A DNA stretch of 64,000 nucleotides from Pseudomonadota bacterium (GCA_021793195.1 JAJYTG010000001.1:1-64000), one strand, 5' to 3'; shown: positions 9,891-18,234, numbered from the stretch's first letter. The notes: a model not told the origin generated them from the letters alone. Program-made: numbers and translations.

Positions 9891-10170
9891 CACTTGCCAT
9901 CCATGCGGGAGACCCGCTAACATTTCAAGGCTTTGCAGCGCCCGCATGGGGCTGCTACAGCACGAGTGTAGCCGCTCGCGGCGCCGCTCGTCCGGCCGCA
10001 AGGCCCAATCCGCACACGCATCGGCACCCGCTCCGGGGTGCCCTGTCGGGTTGCGATCCGCATGCGCCGCGCCCCGTCGCGACGCCGTCCGGAACGCCGC
10101 CACCAGGGTCGGACGGGGGATGCGTGGAAGTCCCAACCCTACGGGCCAGACGGCCCACCCGGAGTACACC
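9891..10170 (+). promoter_or_regulatory. Divergent map/rpsB control region with inverted repeats
   Basis: The 280-base gap holds no gene. CCATGCGGG (9901-9909) and CCCGCATGG (9941-9949) are a perfect 9-base inverted repeat. GCTACA (9954-9959) and TGTAGC (9967-9972) form a second short hairpin. A weak rpsB promoter candidate is TTGCAG (9933-9938), a 17-base spacer, then TACAGC (9956-9961), which would give a long 5' leader before the rpsB ATG. In enterobacteria rpsB is autoregulated through its leader, so the hairpins may be regulatory RNA; that is inference. Confidence 0.4.
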
Positions 10171-11052
10171 ATGCCTCAAGTCACCATGCGCCAGATGCTG
10201 GAAGCCGGCGTGCATTTCGGCCACCAGACGCGCTATTGGAATCCCAAGATGGGCCCGTACATTTTCGGCGCCCGCGGCAGGATTCACATCATCAATCTCG
10301 AGAAGACCCTGCCGCTGTTCGGCGACGCCATGAACTTCCTCTCCGGCGTGGCGCAGAAGCGCGGCACGGTGATGTTCGTGGGCACCAAGCGCTCGGCACG
10401 CGAAGCCGTCGAAGCCGAGGCCGCGCGCTGCGGCATGCCCTATGTGGCGCAGCGCTGGCTGGGCGGCACGCTGACCAACTTCCGCACCGTCAAGCAGTCC
10501 GTGGCGCGCCTCAAGGAACTGGAGGCCATGGAAACCGACGGCCGCTTCGAGAAGCTGGTCAAGCACGAAGTGCTGCGCCTGCGCCGCGAGCGCGAGAAGC
10601 TCGAGAAATCCCTGGGCGGCATCAAGAACATGGGCCGCTTGCCCGATGCGCTGTTCGTGATCGATATCGGCTACGAGAACATCGCCGTGCTGGAAGCCAA
10701 GAAGCTGGGCATCCCGGTGGTGGCCGTGATCGACACCAACTACGACCCGGCGCTGGTCGATTACGCCATCCCCGGCAACGACGACGCCATTCGCGCCGTG
10801 CAGTTGTACGCGCGCGCTGCCGCCGACGCCATCCTGGAGGGCAAATCCGCCGCACCGGCCGCCGCACAGGGCGACGAGAACGAATTCGTCGAACTCGACG
10901 CCGCCGGCAACCCGGTGGCCAAGGACGAGGACGCGCCGCGCCGCAAGGCCCCGCCGCGCCGCAACGCCGGCAAGCCCGGCGAGCGCCGCGACACCCGTGC
11001 CCCGCGCGCCGGCCGCGGCCGCGAGCGCGGTGGCGAAGCCGCCCCCGAGTAA
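10171..11052 (+). CDS. rpsB: Small ribosomal subunit protein uS2
   Basis: This is ribosomal protein S2, 293 residues, starting [25 protein letters not shown], with all family blocks through [34 protein letters not shown] lies 6 bases before the ATG. The body ends near residue 235. The last 60 or so residues are an unusual tail that begins acidic ([10 protein letters not shown]) and becomes Arg/Ala/Gly-rich ([20 protein letters not shown]), so the protein is longer than the roughly 240 residues of E. coli S2. It is followed by tsf after a strong hairpin. Confidence 0.97.
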   Translation: MPQVTMRQMLEAGVHFGHQTRYWNPKMGPYIFGARGRIHIINLEKTLPLFGDAMNFLSGVAQKRGTVMFVGTKRSAREAVEAEAARCGMPYVAQRWLGGTLTNFRTVKQSVARLKELEAMETDGRFEKLVKHEVLRLRREREKLEKSLGGIKNMGRLPDALFVIDIGYENIAVLEAKKLGIPVVAVIDTNYDPALVDYAIPGNDDAIRAVQLYARAAADAILEGKSAAPAAAQGDENEFVELDAAGNPVAKDEDAPRRKAPPRRNAGKPGERRDTRAPRAGRGRERGGEAAPE

Positions 11053-11076
11053 GCGCAGCGTCACACCGCTGCCTCT

Positions 11077-11102
11077 GCCCGCGCGCACACTGGCGCGCGG
11101 GC
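11077..11102 (+). terminator. rpsB-tsf intercistronic hairpin (attenuator-like)
   Basis: GCCCGCGCGC (11077-11086) and GCGCGCGGGC (11093-11102) form a perfect 10-bp all-GC stem with a 6-base loop, 24 bases before the tsf start. No U-run follows. It may attenuate transcription, stop exonucleases or set the S2:EF-Ts ratio; the last is inference. Confidence 0.6.
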
Positions 11103-11125
11103 ATCCGCAATCAGAGGAAACACGC

Positions 11126-12004
11126 ATGCAGATCACCGCACAGACGGTCAAGGAACTGCGCGAGCGCACCGGCGCCGGCATGATGGAATGCAAGAAGGCG
11201 TTGACCGAAAACGCCGGCGATATCGACACCGCCGCCGAGTGGCTGCGCAAGCAGGGCCTGGCCAAGGCCGACAAGAAGGCCGGCCGCGTCGCCGCCGAGG
11301 GCCGCATCGCCGTGGCCCGACAGGGCGGCAGGGCGGTGCTGGTCGAGATCAACTCGGAAACCGACTTCGTGGCCAAGGACGAGAACTTCGTCGCCTTCGC
11401 CGCCGCCGTGGCGCAGGCCGCGCTGGCCTCCGGTGCCGGCGACGCCGAGGCACTGAAGACGGTCCGGCTGCCCGGCGGAGAGACCGTGGAGGAAGCGCGT
11501 GCCGCGGTCATCGCCAAGGTGGGCGAGAACGTGCAGGTGCGGCGCCTGACGCGCGTCGACAGCGCGCACACCGTGGCCGCCTACGTGCACGGCGCGCGCA
11601 TCGGCGTGCTGGTCGAGCTGCGCGGCGGCAGCGAGGAGCTGGCGCGCGGCGTCGCCATGCATGTGGCCGCCATGAACCCGCCCTACAACAAACCCGGTGA
11701 CGTGCCGGCCGCGTTCATCGCCAAGGAGAAAGAGATCGAACTGGCACGGATGCCCGGGAAGGACAAGTCCAAGCCAGCCGCGATCCTCGAGAAGATCGTC
11801 TCCGGCAAGATCGCCAAGATCGTCAACGAGAACACGCTCTACGGCCAGCCCTACGTGCTCGATACCGAGCAGACCGTGGAGGCCGTGCTGAGGGCCGCCG
11901 GCGCCGAGGTGCTGCAGTTCCAGCGCCTGGCTGTGGGCGAGGGCATCGAGAAGGTGGTGGAGGACTACGCCGCCGAAGTGATGAAGCAGGCCGGCCTGGC
12001 CTGA
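11126..12004 (+). CDS. tsf: Translation elongation factor Ts
   Basis: EF-Ts exchanges GDP for GTP on EF-Tu. The 292-residue product shows the N-terminal UBA-like domain ([22 protein letters not shown]), the [10 protein letters not shown] motif whose Asp-Phe pair inserts into EF-Tu, and the C-terminal coiled coil ending with [14 protein letters not shown]. The ATG at 11126 has GAGG 8 bases upstream. Spacing from rpsB and the shared direction place both in the conserved rpsB-tsf operon. Confidence 0.97.
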   Translation: MQITAQTVKELRERTGAGMMECKKALTENAGDIDTAAEWLRKQGLAKADKKAGRVAAEGRIAVARQGGRAVLVEINSETDFVAKDENFVAFAAAVAQAALASGAGDAEALKTVRLPGGETVEEARAAVIAKVGENVQVRRLTRVDSAHTVAAYVHGARIGVLVELRGGSEELARGVAMHVAAMNPPYNKPGDVPAAFIAKEKEIELARMPGKDKSKPAAILEKIVSGKIAKIVNENTLYGQPYVLDTEQTVEAVLRAAGAEVLQFQRLAVGEGIEKVVEDYAAEVMKQAGLA

Positions 12005-12483
12005 GCGCCATCGAGCTCCGGGCGATGCCTGTACAGGCCGTTGTGGTTGGCCGACCGCGTCATGGTGTTCGTGACGAAGTCGTACTCCCAGACGGCGATA
12101 CCGGCCATCTCCGTGGCCAGGTGCAACAACTCGTCGGTGCCCGCAGGATGCCGTGGGCCATCATGTGTTCCAGAGCGGAGTCCGTTGCCGCAAGTATGCA
12201 GCGACCCCTCCGGACAGGACCATCCCCGGAATCCGGGCCACGATGGCGGACTCGATGCTTCCGCACCGGCTTCCGGATCCTGTTCGGCGGATGCCCTGCC
12301 TGCTGTCACAGAAGCACTCGGGGCGGCAGTGACGGAAACCGCGATGGAACGACACCGTTCCCGGTCTATCGCTTCGATGTGGCCTGCGGGTCAGGCACGA
12401 TGCAACGGCGCGGCGCTGTCGCCGGCGCCTCCCGCATTCCGCGCCCGCCGCCGTCCGTACCCGGCAGCCGGATCCGCGGCACC
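12005..12483 (-). pseudogene. Broken PAS-domain sensor remnant; otherwise empty gap
   Basis: No intact gene fills this 479-base gap. The minus strand at about 12020-12150 encodes ELLHLATEMAGIAVWEYDF followed by VTNTMTRSANHNGLY, which reads like the start of a PAS sensor domain but is cut off at the tsf stop. Upstream frames (for example TDSALEHMMAHGIL near 12180) look like continuation pieces in other frames, implying frameshifts. No start, ribosome site or downstream kinase/GGDEF domain is present. I interpret it as the 5' remnant of a signalling gene whose 3' part was lost. Confidence 0.4.
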
Positions 12484-13344
12484 TCAACCGGCCTCGACCG
12501 CCCGCCTTGCATCGCTCACCCAGCCGCTCCACGAGGGCGCGTACAGGCGCGAGCCGGCAAGACCGGCGAGTTCCATGGCCAGCAGGTTGTGGCAGGCGGA
12601 CACGCCGGAACCGCAACTGTGCACCACGCGTGCGGGATCGGTGCCGCCCAGCAGCGCCTGCCACTCGGCGCGCAACTGCGCGGGCGGCTTGAAGCGGCCG
12701 CCGGCATCGAGGTTGTGCGCGAACGGGCGGTTGCGCGCGCCGGGGATGTGGCCGGCCTTGGGATCGATCGGTTCGACCTCGCCGCGATAGCGCTCGGGAG
12801 CGCGTGCATCGACGATGCAGACACTGCCGTCGCGTATGCTGCGCTCGAGCTCGGGCGTATCGACGATGGCGTGCGAATCGAAATCGCGCGTGAAAACCAG
12901 GGCAGCGGGGCGCGGTGTGCGCGGAGCGGGGGTCTCCCGCTGCTGCGGGAGGCCCGCAGCCGCCCACGCGGACCAGCCGCCGTCGAGTACCGCCGCCGGC
13001 TGACCCAACAGGCGCAACATCCACCACAGCCGCGCCGCGCCGATCGCGCCGGCGTGCGCGTCGTAGGCGACCACCGGCAGTCCGGGCCGCCAGCCCCAGT
13101 GCGACAGCCGTCCGATGAACGCGGACGCGGCGGGCAGCGGGTGCCGGCCCAGACCCTCGGCCCTGCGCGACAGATCGGAGAGGTCGCGATCGAGATGCGC
13201 ATGCACGGCGCCAGGCACGTGGCCGGCGGCATAGGCACGCGTGCCGGCCTCCGGATCCCCCAGGTCGTGGCGGCAGTCGACGACCAGTGCGGCACCGGCC
13301 GACAGTGCGGCCAACGCAGCGGCATCGAGCAGCAGATCGGACAT
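12484..13344 (-). CDS. sseA: 3-mercaptopyruvate sulfurtransferase-like two-domain rhodanese
   Basis: This is a 286-residue tandem rhodanese. The N-terminal inactive domain (about 1-140) has VVDCRHDLGDPEAG and WWMLRLLG. The C-terminal catalytic domain carries Cys244 in SCGSGVSA. A CGSGV loop is typical of 3-mercaptopyruvate sulfurtransferases, whereas thiosulfate enzymes have CRKGV. It would move sulfane sulfur from mercaptopyruvate to thiols or cyanide. It ends the Nudix-DUF1289 group: the upstream Nudix gene stops 2 bases before this ATG, so they are probably co-translated. Confidence 0.9.
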   Translation of the reverse strand: MSDLLLDAAALAALSAGAALVVDCRHDLGDPEAGTRAYAAGHVPGAVHAHLDRDLSDLSRRAEGLGRHPLPAASAFIGRLSHWGWRPGLPVVAYDAHAGAIGAARLWWMLRLLGQPAAVLDGGWSAWAAAGLPQQRETPAPRTPRPAALVFTRDFDSHAIVDTPELERSIRDGSVCIVDARAPERYRGEVEPIDPKAGHIPGARNRPFAHNLDAGGRFKPPAQLRAEWQALLGGTDPARVVHSCGSGVSACHNLLAMELAGLAGSRLYAPSWSGWVSDARRAVEAG

Positions 13345-13346
13345 GG

Positions 13347-13943
13347 TCAGGGCTCCAGGCGCTGCAGCAGGTTGAGCAAGATGCCGGCGGTGGCGCCCCA
13401 GATGCGGTGCGGGCCGTAGTTGAACTCGTGCAGGGTGCGCATGTGACCGCGGTACTCGACGCGGCGCGCGATATGGTTGGCCGGCTCGCGCAACCAGGCC
13501 AGCGGCACTTCGAACACCTCGGCCACCTCGTCCGGGTTGGGCCGCGCCACGAAGCCGGGCGCGATGCGCGCCACCACCGGCGTGACGCAGTAGCCGCTGA
13601 TGGTGTCGAAGCAGTCCAGATAACCGATGGGCCGCACTTGCGCGGCGGTCAGACCGATCTCCTCCTCGCTCTCGCGCAGCGCCGTGGCCAGCGCGCCGGC
13701 ATCTTCCCGATCGCAGCGGCCGCCGGGGAAACTCACCTGCCCCGCATGCTGGCGCAGATGCGCCACGCGCCGCGTGAACAGCACCTGCGTGCCGTCCCCC
13801 GCGGGACGCAGCGCCAGCAGTACCGCCGCCGGCGCCAGCGGCGCATCCTCCAGCAGGCCGGCCAGTTCGGCGTGATTCCAGCCCGGCGGCCGCGGCGGCT
13901 GCCGCAGCGGATGCAGCACCCGCAGCAGCCCGTCGTCAGGCAC
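13347..13943 (-). CDS. CoA pyrophosphatase-type Nudix hydrolase
   Basis: This is a 198-residue Nudix hydrolase of the CoA-diphosphatase subgroup (NudL/YeaB-like). The subgroup signature LRQHAGQVSFPGG (63-75) runs into the Nudix box ending RESEEEIGL (90-98). Members hydrolyse CoA and CoA derivatives to 4'-phosphopantetheine and 3',5'-ADP. The start overlaps the DUF1289 gene by 8 bases and the stop is 2 bases from the sulfurtransferase start, so the three form one operon. Confidence 0.9.
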   Translation of the reverse strand: MPDDGLLRVLHPLRQPPRPPGWNHAELAGLLEDAPLAPAAVLLALRPAGDGTQVLFTRRVAHLRQHAGQVSFPGGRCDREDAGALATALRESEEEIGLTAAQVRPIGYLDCFDTISGYCVTPVVARIAPGFVARPNPDEVAEVFEVPLAWLREPANHIARRVEYRGHMRTLHEFNYGPHRIWGATAGILLNLLQRLEP

Positions 13944-14130
13944 GCCGCGCCTCGATGCGACGCAGCGGCAGCACCTCGCGCATCAGGCGCAGCCGCTCGG
14001 CCTCGCTCATGCGTGACCATCCGGCGATCTCGCCCAGGCTGCGCCGGCAGCCCATGCACAGGTTGTCGCGATCGAGCCGGCAGACGCCGATGCAGGGCGT
14101 GGATGCGGGGATGTGCGGCATCACGGACAT
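13936..14130 (-). CDS. DUF1289 small cysteine-rich protein
   Basis: This is a 64-residue DUF1289 protein with the signature STPCIGVCRLD, then LCMGCRRSLGEIAGWSRM. Its four conserved Cys could bind a metal. Function is unknown in the family. ATG 14130 is taken as start, with an in-frame alternative at 14121. The segment TACACT 10 bases before ATG 14130 resembles a -10 box, so the message may have almost no leader. The 3' end overlaps the Nudix start. Confidence 0.82.
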   Translation of the reverse strand: MSVMPHIPASTPCIGVCRLDRDNLCMGCRRSLGEIAGWSRMSEAERLRLMREVLPLRRIEARRA

Positions 14131-14379
14131 GGCGCGCAGTGTAGCCCGGCACGTGCCGCACGCCACGGTGGAATTGCCGTGCGGCACAGCAGTACTAACG
14201 TCCCTGCCGGTCGCCATGCCACCGGCTCACAAGCCGGTTGCGCAGCGCTGCCGCAGGATGGATGTCTCGGATTGCCGGCCGGCGGCAGGCACGCCCGGGA
14301 GCCCGCGAAGATTCCCCTCGCCCCCATATCCACGCCCGGGCCGTCCTTTCCCGGTCGACGTGTCATGCCACGCCCGGCC

Positions 14380-14406
14380 AAAAACGAAGCCCGGCTTGCG
14401 CCGGGC
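14380..14406 (-). terminator. Rho-independent terminator of the ompA-like gene
   Basis: On the minus strand GCCCGGC, loop GCAA, GCCGGGC form a perfect 7-bp stem with a stable tetraloop, followed by TTCGTTTTT. It begins 27 bases after the stop codon of the OmpA-like gene, a textbook intrinsic terminator. Confidence 0.85.
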
Positions 14407-14433
14407 CTCGTTCTGCAGTGCGGACGGCCGCAA

Positions 14434-15495
14434 TTACTGCTGCATCTGGTTCGGATTCTGAACCTTGAACTCCACGCGGCGGTTGCGCGCACGGCCGTCG
14501 GCCGTCGAGTTGCTCGCGACCGGGTCGTCCTTGCCGAAGCCCTTGACGCCGACGATCTGCGATGCGGACACGCCGTGGGCGATCAGGTAGTTCTTCACGA
14601 ACTCGGCACGCCGGTCGGACAGCTTCAGGTTGTAGGCCTGCGAACCGATCGAGTCGGTGTAGCCATCGATCTGCACCTGCATGTCGGGGTAGCGCTTCAG
14701 CGTGTCGGCGGCCTGCTTGAGAATGGCTTCCGAATCGGCGACCGGCTTTTCGAGGATGCCGTTGATGTCGGTCTGGCCGGGCATCGGCCGCGCGAACTGG
14801 AAGTGCACGCCGCGCAGTTCGATGACCACCTGGTGCGCAGCCGGGGCCGGAGGCGGCGGCGGCGGCGGGGGCGGAGGAGGCGGAGGCGGAGGCGGCGGGG
14901 GCGGAGGCGGAGGTGGGGGCGGGGGCGCCATCGAGATCACCAGGCCCAGCGTGGCGGCCCAGTCACCGTAGTTGTTGGTGGTGGGCAGCGACACGCGGTC
15001 GCGGTTCCAGCGATAGTCGATTTCGCCGCGCAGGGCCACGCGGTCGGTCAGCGCGCGCTGCACGCCGCCGCCGACCAGGAAACCCGGACCCCAGCCGGCG
15101 TGCGTCATAAAGGCGTCGTAGCCGTACATGCCGAGGCCGCCGGCCACGAACGGACGCCAGCCGGCAAAGCCGTCACCCTTGGGGTCGCCGAAGAAATAGC
15201 GTCCGGTGACACCGAGGCTCTGCGTCTGCCAGCTGTGCGTAGCGAACGGAGAACTGGTCTTGTAGTTGGCGTCGGTGAGCGTGTACTCGAGATCCACCGC
15301 GAAATTGGGGGTGGCCCAGAAGCCCACTCCCAGGCCGCCCAGCACGGAATTCTGGGTGTCGCGCTTGGAATCGGGCACCAGCACGCCGAGGCGCGGCGCG
15401 ATGTACCAGTTGCCGTAATCCACGGCCTGCGCGGTGCCGATACCGCCACCTGCAACAGCCAGTGCGATCAGAGCGTAGAGGCCCTTTCTTTTCAT
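14434..15495 (-). CDS. OmpA-family outer membrane protein with polyproline linker
   Basis: This is a 353-residue OmpA-like protein. A signal peptide (about 1-24, cleaved after TAQA) is followed by an eight-strand beta-barrel domain (about 25-190), then an uninterrupted run of 26 prolines, then a C-terminal OmpA/MotB peptidoglycan-binding domain. The latter has DGYTDSIGSQAYNLKLSDRR and the NRRVEF end. It should anchor the outer membrane to murein. GGGAG precedes the ATG. It has its own AT-rich upstream region and a strong terminator, so it is probably monocistronic and abundant. A long Pro run would need EF-P for translation. Confidence 0.93.
   Translation of the reverse strand: MKRKGLYALIALAVAGGGIGTAQAVDYGNWYIAPRLGVLVPDSKRDTQNSVLGGLGVGFWATPNFAVDLEYTLTDANYKTSSPFATHSWQTQSLGVTGRYFFGDPKGDGFAGWRPFVAGGLGMYGYDAFMTHAGWGPGFLVGGGVQRALTDRVALRGEIDYRWNRDRVSLPTTNNYGDWAATLGLVISMAPPPPPPPPPPPPPPPPPPPPPPPPPPAPAAHQVVIELRGVHFQFARPMPGQTDINGILEKPVADSEAILKQAADTLKRYPDMQVQIDGYTDSIGSQAYNLKLSDRRAEFVKNYLIAHGVSASQIVGVKGFGKDDPVASNSTADGRARNRRVEFKVQNPNQMQQ
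14848..14925 (-). repeat. 26-codon proline tract in the ompA-like gene
   Basis: Twenty-six consecutive CCN codons encode the linker between barrel and peptidoglycan-binding domain. Codons are mixed (CCG, CCT, CCC, CCA), so the tract is not a pure triplet repeat. That limits slippage and suggests the amino-acid sequence is selected. Confidence 0.95.
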
Positions 15496-15694
15496 CGCAG
15501 TCTCCCAAGGTTTGATGATGCGCCCGTTCGGTCTGGCGTCGGCGCCACGCGGATCGCGGTTTCCGTTGCCTGCCGATCCGCCGGTGAACCGACAGCAACA
15601 GCTCCCAGCTTAGCAAAAAACAAACAAATTCCGTCGACTCCGTCACGTCCGTTCAGTTTCGCGTCAATCCCGCGAGCCTGGCGTGAAAACCGGA
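15496..15694 (-). promoter_or_regulatory. Upstream region of the ompA-like gene
   Basis: No gene is present in this 199-base gap. A strikingly AT-rich block at about 15610-15637 (minus strand GGAATTTGTTTG then TTTTTTGCTAAGC) stands out from the GC-rich surroundings about 120 bases before the start codon. It probably contains the promoter. I cannot assign clear -35/-10 boxes; GGAATTT resembles an extracytoplasmic sigma -35, but the spacing to a -10 does not fit. Confidence 0.35.
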
Positions 15695-17146
15695 TCACAA
15701 AACGAACAGGTCCATGAACCGGTCCACCGGTTGCGCGTCGAAGCGCCCGGCATCGGCGCACAGCGCCAGGATGGCGTCCGCCCGTCGCGCCGGCAGATGC
15801 CCGCGCAAGGCCTGCTCGAACTTGCGCAGCAGCACCGGCTGGCCCTCGCCCCGGCGCCTGCGATGGCCGATCGGGTAGTCGATCGAAACCTTTCGCGTGT
15901 GACTGCCGTCCTTGAAAAACACTTGCACGGCGTTGCCGATGTAGCGCTTGTCGGGGTCGAAGTAGTCGCGGGTGAACTGCGGGTTCTCACGCACGGTCAT
16001 CCTGGCGCGCAGGGCGTCGATGCGCGGGTCGGCGGCCACGGCGTCGCCGTAGTCGTCGGCGGTGAGGCGGCCGCAGATCAGCGGCACCGCCACCATGTAC
16101 TGGATGCAATGGTCGCGGTCGGCGTAGTTGGCCAGCGGCCCGGTCTTGTCGATGATGCGGCAGCCGGCTTCCTGGGTCTCGATCTCGATGCGCTCGATTT
16201 CCTGCAGCCGGTGCGCCACCTCGGGATGCAGGCGCAGCGCGCATTCCACCGCAGTCTGCGCGTGGAACTCGGCGGGATAGCTGATCTTGAACAGCACGTT
16301 TTCCATCACGTAGCTGCCGAAGAGGCGCTCGAACTCGAACGGCTTGCCGCCGAAGGCGACGTCGTAGAAACCCCAGGTCCTGGCGCTCAGTGCCGAGGGA
16401 TAGCCCACGACGCCCTTGTCGACTGCGTTCAACGCGTGGATCACCGCACGGCGACAGGCGTCGCCCGCGGCCCAGCTCTTGCGCGGGCCGGTGTTCGGCG
16501 CATGCCGGTAGGTGCGCAGGGCGCCGTTGTCGATCCAGCTGTGCGAAACCGCGCTGATGATGGCGTCCTTGTCGCCGCCCAGCATGTGCGTGGCCACTGC
16601 GGTGGAGGCCAGCCGCACCAGGATCACGTGGTCGAGGCCGACGCGGTTGAAGCTGTTCTTCAGCGCGTAGACGCCCTGGATCTCGTGCGCCTTGATCGCC
16701 CAGGTCAGCACCTCGCGCAGGGTCGGCTTCGAACCGCCCTCGCGTGCCGCCCGCCGCGCGAGATAGTCGGCCACGGCCAGGATTGCACCGAGGTTGTCGG
16801 AGGGGTGGCCCCACTCGGCCGCCAGCCAGGTGTCGTTGAAGTCCAGCCAGCGGATCTGCGTGCCGATGGCGAACGCCGCCTGCGCCGGGTCCAGCTCGTG
16901 GCTGGTGCCCGGCACACGCACGCCGCCGGCCATGGTCGCACCGGGCACCACCGGACCGAGATGCTTGACGCACTCGGGAAACTTCATCGCCAGCATGGCG
17001 CAGCCCAGCGAATCCATCAGCACGTGGCGCGCGGTGTCGTAGGCCTCTTCCGAGCGGATCTCGAAATCGGCGACGTAGTCGGCGATCGCCGCCATCGGTG
17101 CATCCGGAGCGGGCCGGCGGGCGGAGCGGATGTCGTGCTGGGCCAT
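15695..17146 (-). CDS. prpD: 2-methylcitrate dehydratase
   Basis: This is a MmgE/PrpD-family enzyme of 483 residues, the length of E. coli PrpD. Start MAQHDIRSARRPAPDAPMAAIADYV and the blocks DSLGCAMLAMKFPEC, GTQIRWLDFNDTWLAAEWGHPSDN and NSFNRVGLDHVILVRLAS are typical. It dehydrates 2-methylcitrate in propionyl-CoA catabolism. AGGA lies 8 bases before ATG 17146. The other cycle genes, prpC and prpB, are at 21169-23276 on the same strand, separated by three plus-strand genes. A 10-bp palindrome upstream (17216-17236) may be its operator. Confidence 0.95.
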   Translation of the reverse strand: MAQHDIRSARRPAPDAPMAAIADYVADFEIRSEEAYDTARHVLMDSLGCAMLAMKFPECVKHLGPVVPGATMAGGVRVPGTSHELDPAQAAFAIGTQIRWLDFNDTWLAAEWGHPSDNLGAILAVADYLARRAAREGGSKPTLREVLTWAIKAHEIQGVYALKNSFNRVGLDHVILVRLASTAVATHMLGGDKDAIISAVSHSWIDNGALRTYRHAPNTGPRKSWAAGDACRRAVIHALNAVDKGVVGYPSALSARTWGFYDVAFGGKPFEFERLFGSYVMENVLFKISYPAEFHAQTAVECALRLHPEVAHRLQEIERIEIETQEAGCRIIDKTGPLANYADRDHCIQYMVAVPLICGRLTADDYGDAVAADPRIDALRARMTVRENPQFTRDYFDPDKRYIGNAVQVFFKDGSHTRKVSIDYPIGHRRRRGEGQPVLLRKFEQALRGHLPARRADAILALCADAGRFDAQPVDRFMDLFVL

Positions 17147-17215
17147 GGGTCGATTCCTGCAGGCGATCGTCGAGACAGCCCGGCATTGTGCCAGAGGACC
17201 TGTTCGCACCCGATG

Positions 17216-17254
17216 CTGTTGCCCCCGGGGCAACAGGCCATTCGCACGGTGCGA
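17216..17254. promoter_or_regulatory. Palindromes between prpD and the dioxygenase gene
   Basis: CTGTTGCCCC (17216-17225) and GGGGCAACAG (17227-17236) are perfect inverted repeats around a single C. A second perfect repeat, TCGCAC/GTGCGA around one G, follows at 17242-17254. Both lie in the 144-base divergent gap. A one-base centre suggests protein-binding dyads rather than an RNA hairpin. The regulator is unknown. Confidence 0.5.
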
Positions 17255-17290
17255 GCTGTGCCCGGCAGCGGGCGACGCCATCATGGGCGC

Positions 17291-18094
17291 ATGTCCGATC
17301 CGATCCGTTCCGTCACGATGCCCAGCCTGTTCCTCTCGCACGGCGCGCCGACGCTGGCGCTGGAGGACAGCGCCACCGGTCGCTGGCTGGACGGCCTGGG
17401 TGCAGCGCTGCCGCGGCCGCGCGCGGTACTGGTGGCCTCTGCGCATGCGCTGGCGGGCGTACCGCACCTGGGCGCCGGCGCCCGCCCCGCGACGTTGCAT
17501 GATTTCGCGGGATTCCCGACGGCGCTCGACGCGCTGCGTTACCCCGCACCGGGGGCACCGGATCTCGTGCCGCAGGCGGCGGAACTGCTGGGTGCTGCGG
17601 GTTTCGAGGCGACCCGGGATGCCGCCATGCCTTTCGATCACGGCATCTGGGTACCGCTGATGCGGATGTACCCGGCGGCCGACCTTCCGGTGCTCGCGCT
17701 CAGCATCTCTCCGCGGCGCGATGCATCCTGGCATTACGCCCTGGGCCAGGCGCTGGCGCCTCTGCGCGACGCCGGCGTGCTGATCGTGGGCTCGGGCGGA
17801 TTCGTGCACAACCTCGGCGCACTGCAGTGGCACGAACACGATGCACCGCCGGCGCCGTGGGCACAGGCGTTCGCGCGGTGGCTGACTGCACGCGTGCGCG
17901 AGGGCGATACCGGTGCCGCGCAGGACTGGTCGGCACGGGCGCCGCATGCCTCCCGCGCGCATCCGACCCCCGAACATCTGCTGCCGCTGTTCGTGGCCTG
18001 GGGTGCGGCCGGAGGCAGCGGCACGCCGCTGCACGAGGCCTGGGAATACGGTTCGCTGGCCATGCACGCGTTCCGCTTCGGGACCCGCGCTTGA
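17291..18094 (+). CDS. DODA-type extradiol aromatic ring-opening dioxygenase
   Basis: This is a 267-residue protein of the class III extradiol/4,5-DOPA dioxygenase family (YgiD-like). Metal-ligand signatures are SLFLSHGAPTLALED near the start, VASAHAL in the first third, and FDHGIWVPLMRMYP in the middle. Members use non-haem Fe or Zn to open catecholic rings; the natural substrate in bacteria is usually unknown. ATG 17291 has only a weak ribosome site (ATGGGC), and MPSLFL 10 codons later is an alternative. It is divergent from prpD and followed by the riboswitch-TerC unit. Confidence 0.88.
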   Translation: MSDPIRSVTMPSLFLSHGAPTLALEDSATGRWLDGLGAALPRPRAVLVASAHALAGVPHLGAGARPATLHDFAGFPTALDALRYPAPGAPDLVPQAAELLGAAGFEATRDAAMPFDHGIWVPLMRMYPAADLPVLALSISPRRDASWHYALGQALAPLRDAGVLIVGSGGFVHNLGALQWHEHDAPPAPWAQAFARWLTARVREGDTGAAQDWSARAPHASRAHPTPEHLLPLFVAWGAAGGSGTPLHEAWEYGSLAMHAFRFGTRA

Positions 18095-18122
18095 CCGCGC
18101 CGGGTACAGCCTCAACACTGCG

Positions 18123-18234
18123 CGCCTGCTTCCCATCGGGAGTAGCTCCGGGCAGCCGTCATGTCTGCCTGTGCGGCGGTCGTCATCACGGGCCTCGCGC
18201 TCCGGCCGCCGTGGCAGCCTGCATGCGGCAGGCG
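18123..18234 (+). ncRNA. yybP-ykoY-like manganese riboswitch upstream of terC
   Basis: The leader of the TerC gene holds CATCGGGAGTAGCTCCGGGC, matching the conserved GGGGAGTAG core of the yybP-ykoY element. CGTCATCACGGGCC follows about 45 bases later, near where the second half of the ligand pocket is expected. A 7-bp closing helix can form between CGCCTGC (18123-18129) and GCAGGCG (18228-18234). yybP-ykoY RNAs sense Mn2+ and commonly precede TerC/YkoY genes. A downstream stem CGCGGTG/CACCGCG (18257-18278) may be part of the expression platform. Confidence 0.65.

Noticed and set aside
14702-14971. Glycine-rich plus-strand frame over the proline tract
   Set aside because: Direct antisense product of the 26 CCN codons of the OmpA-like gene.
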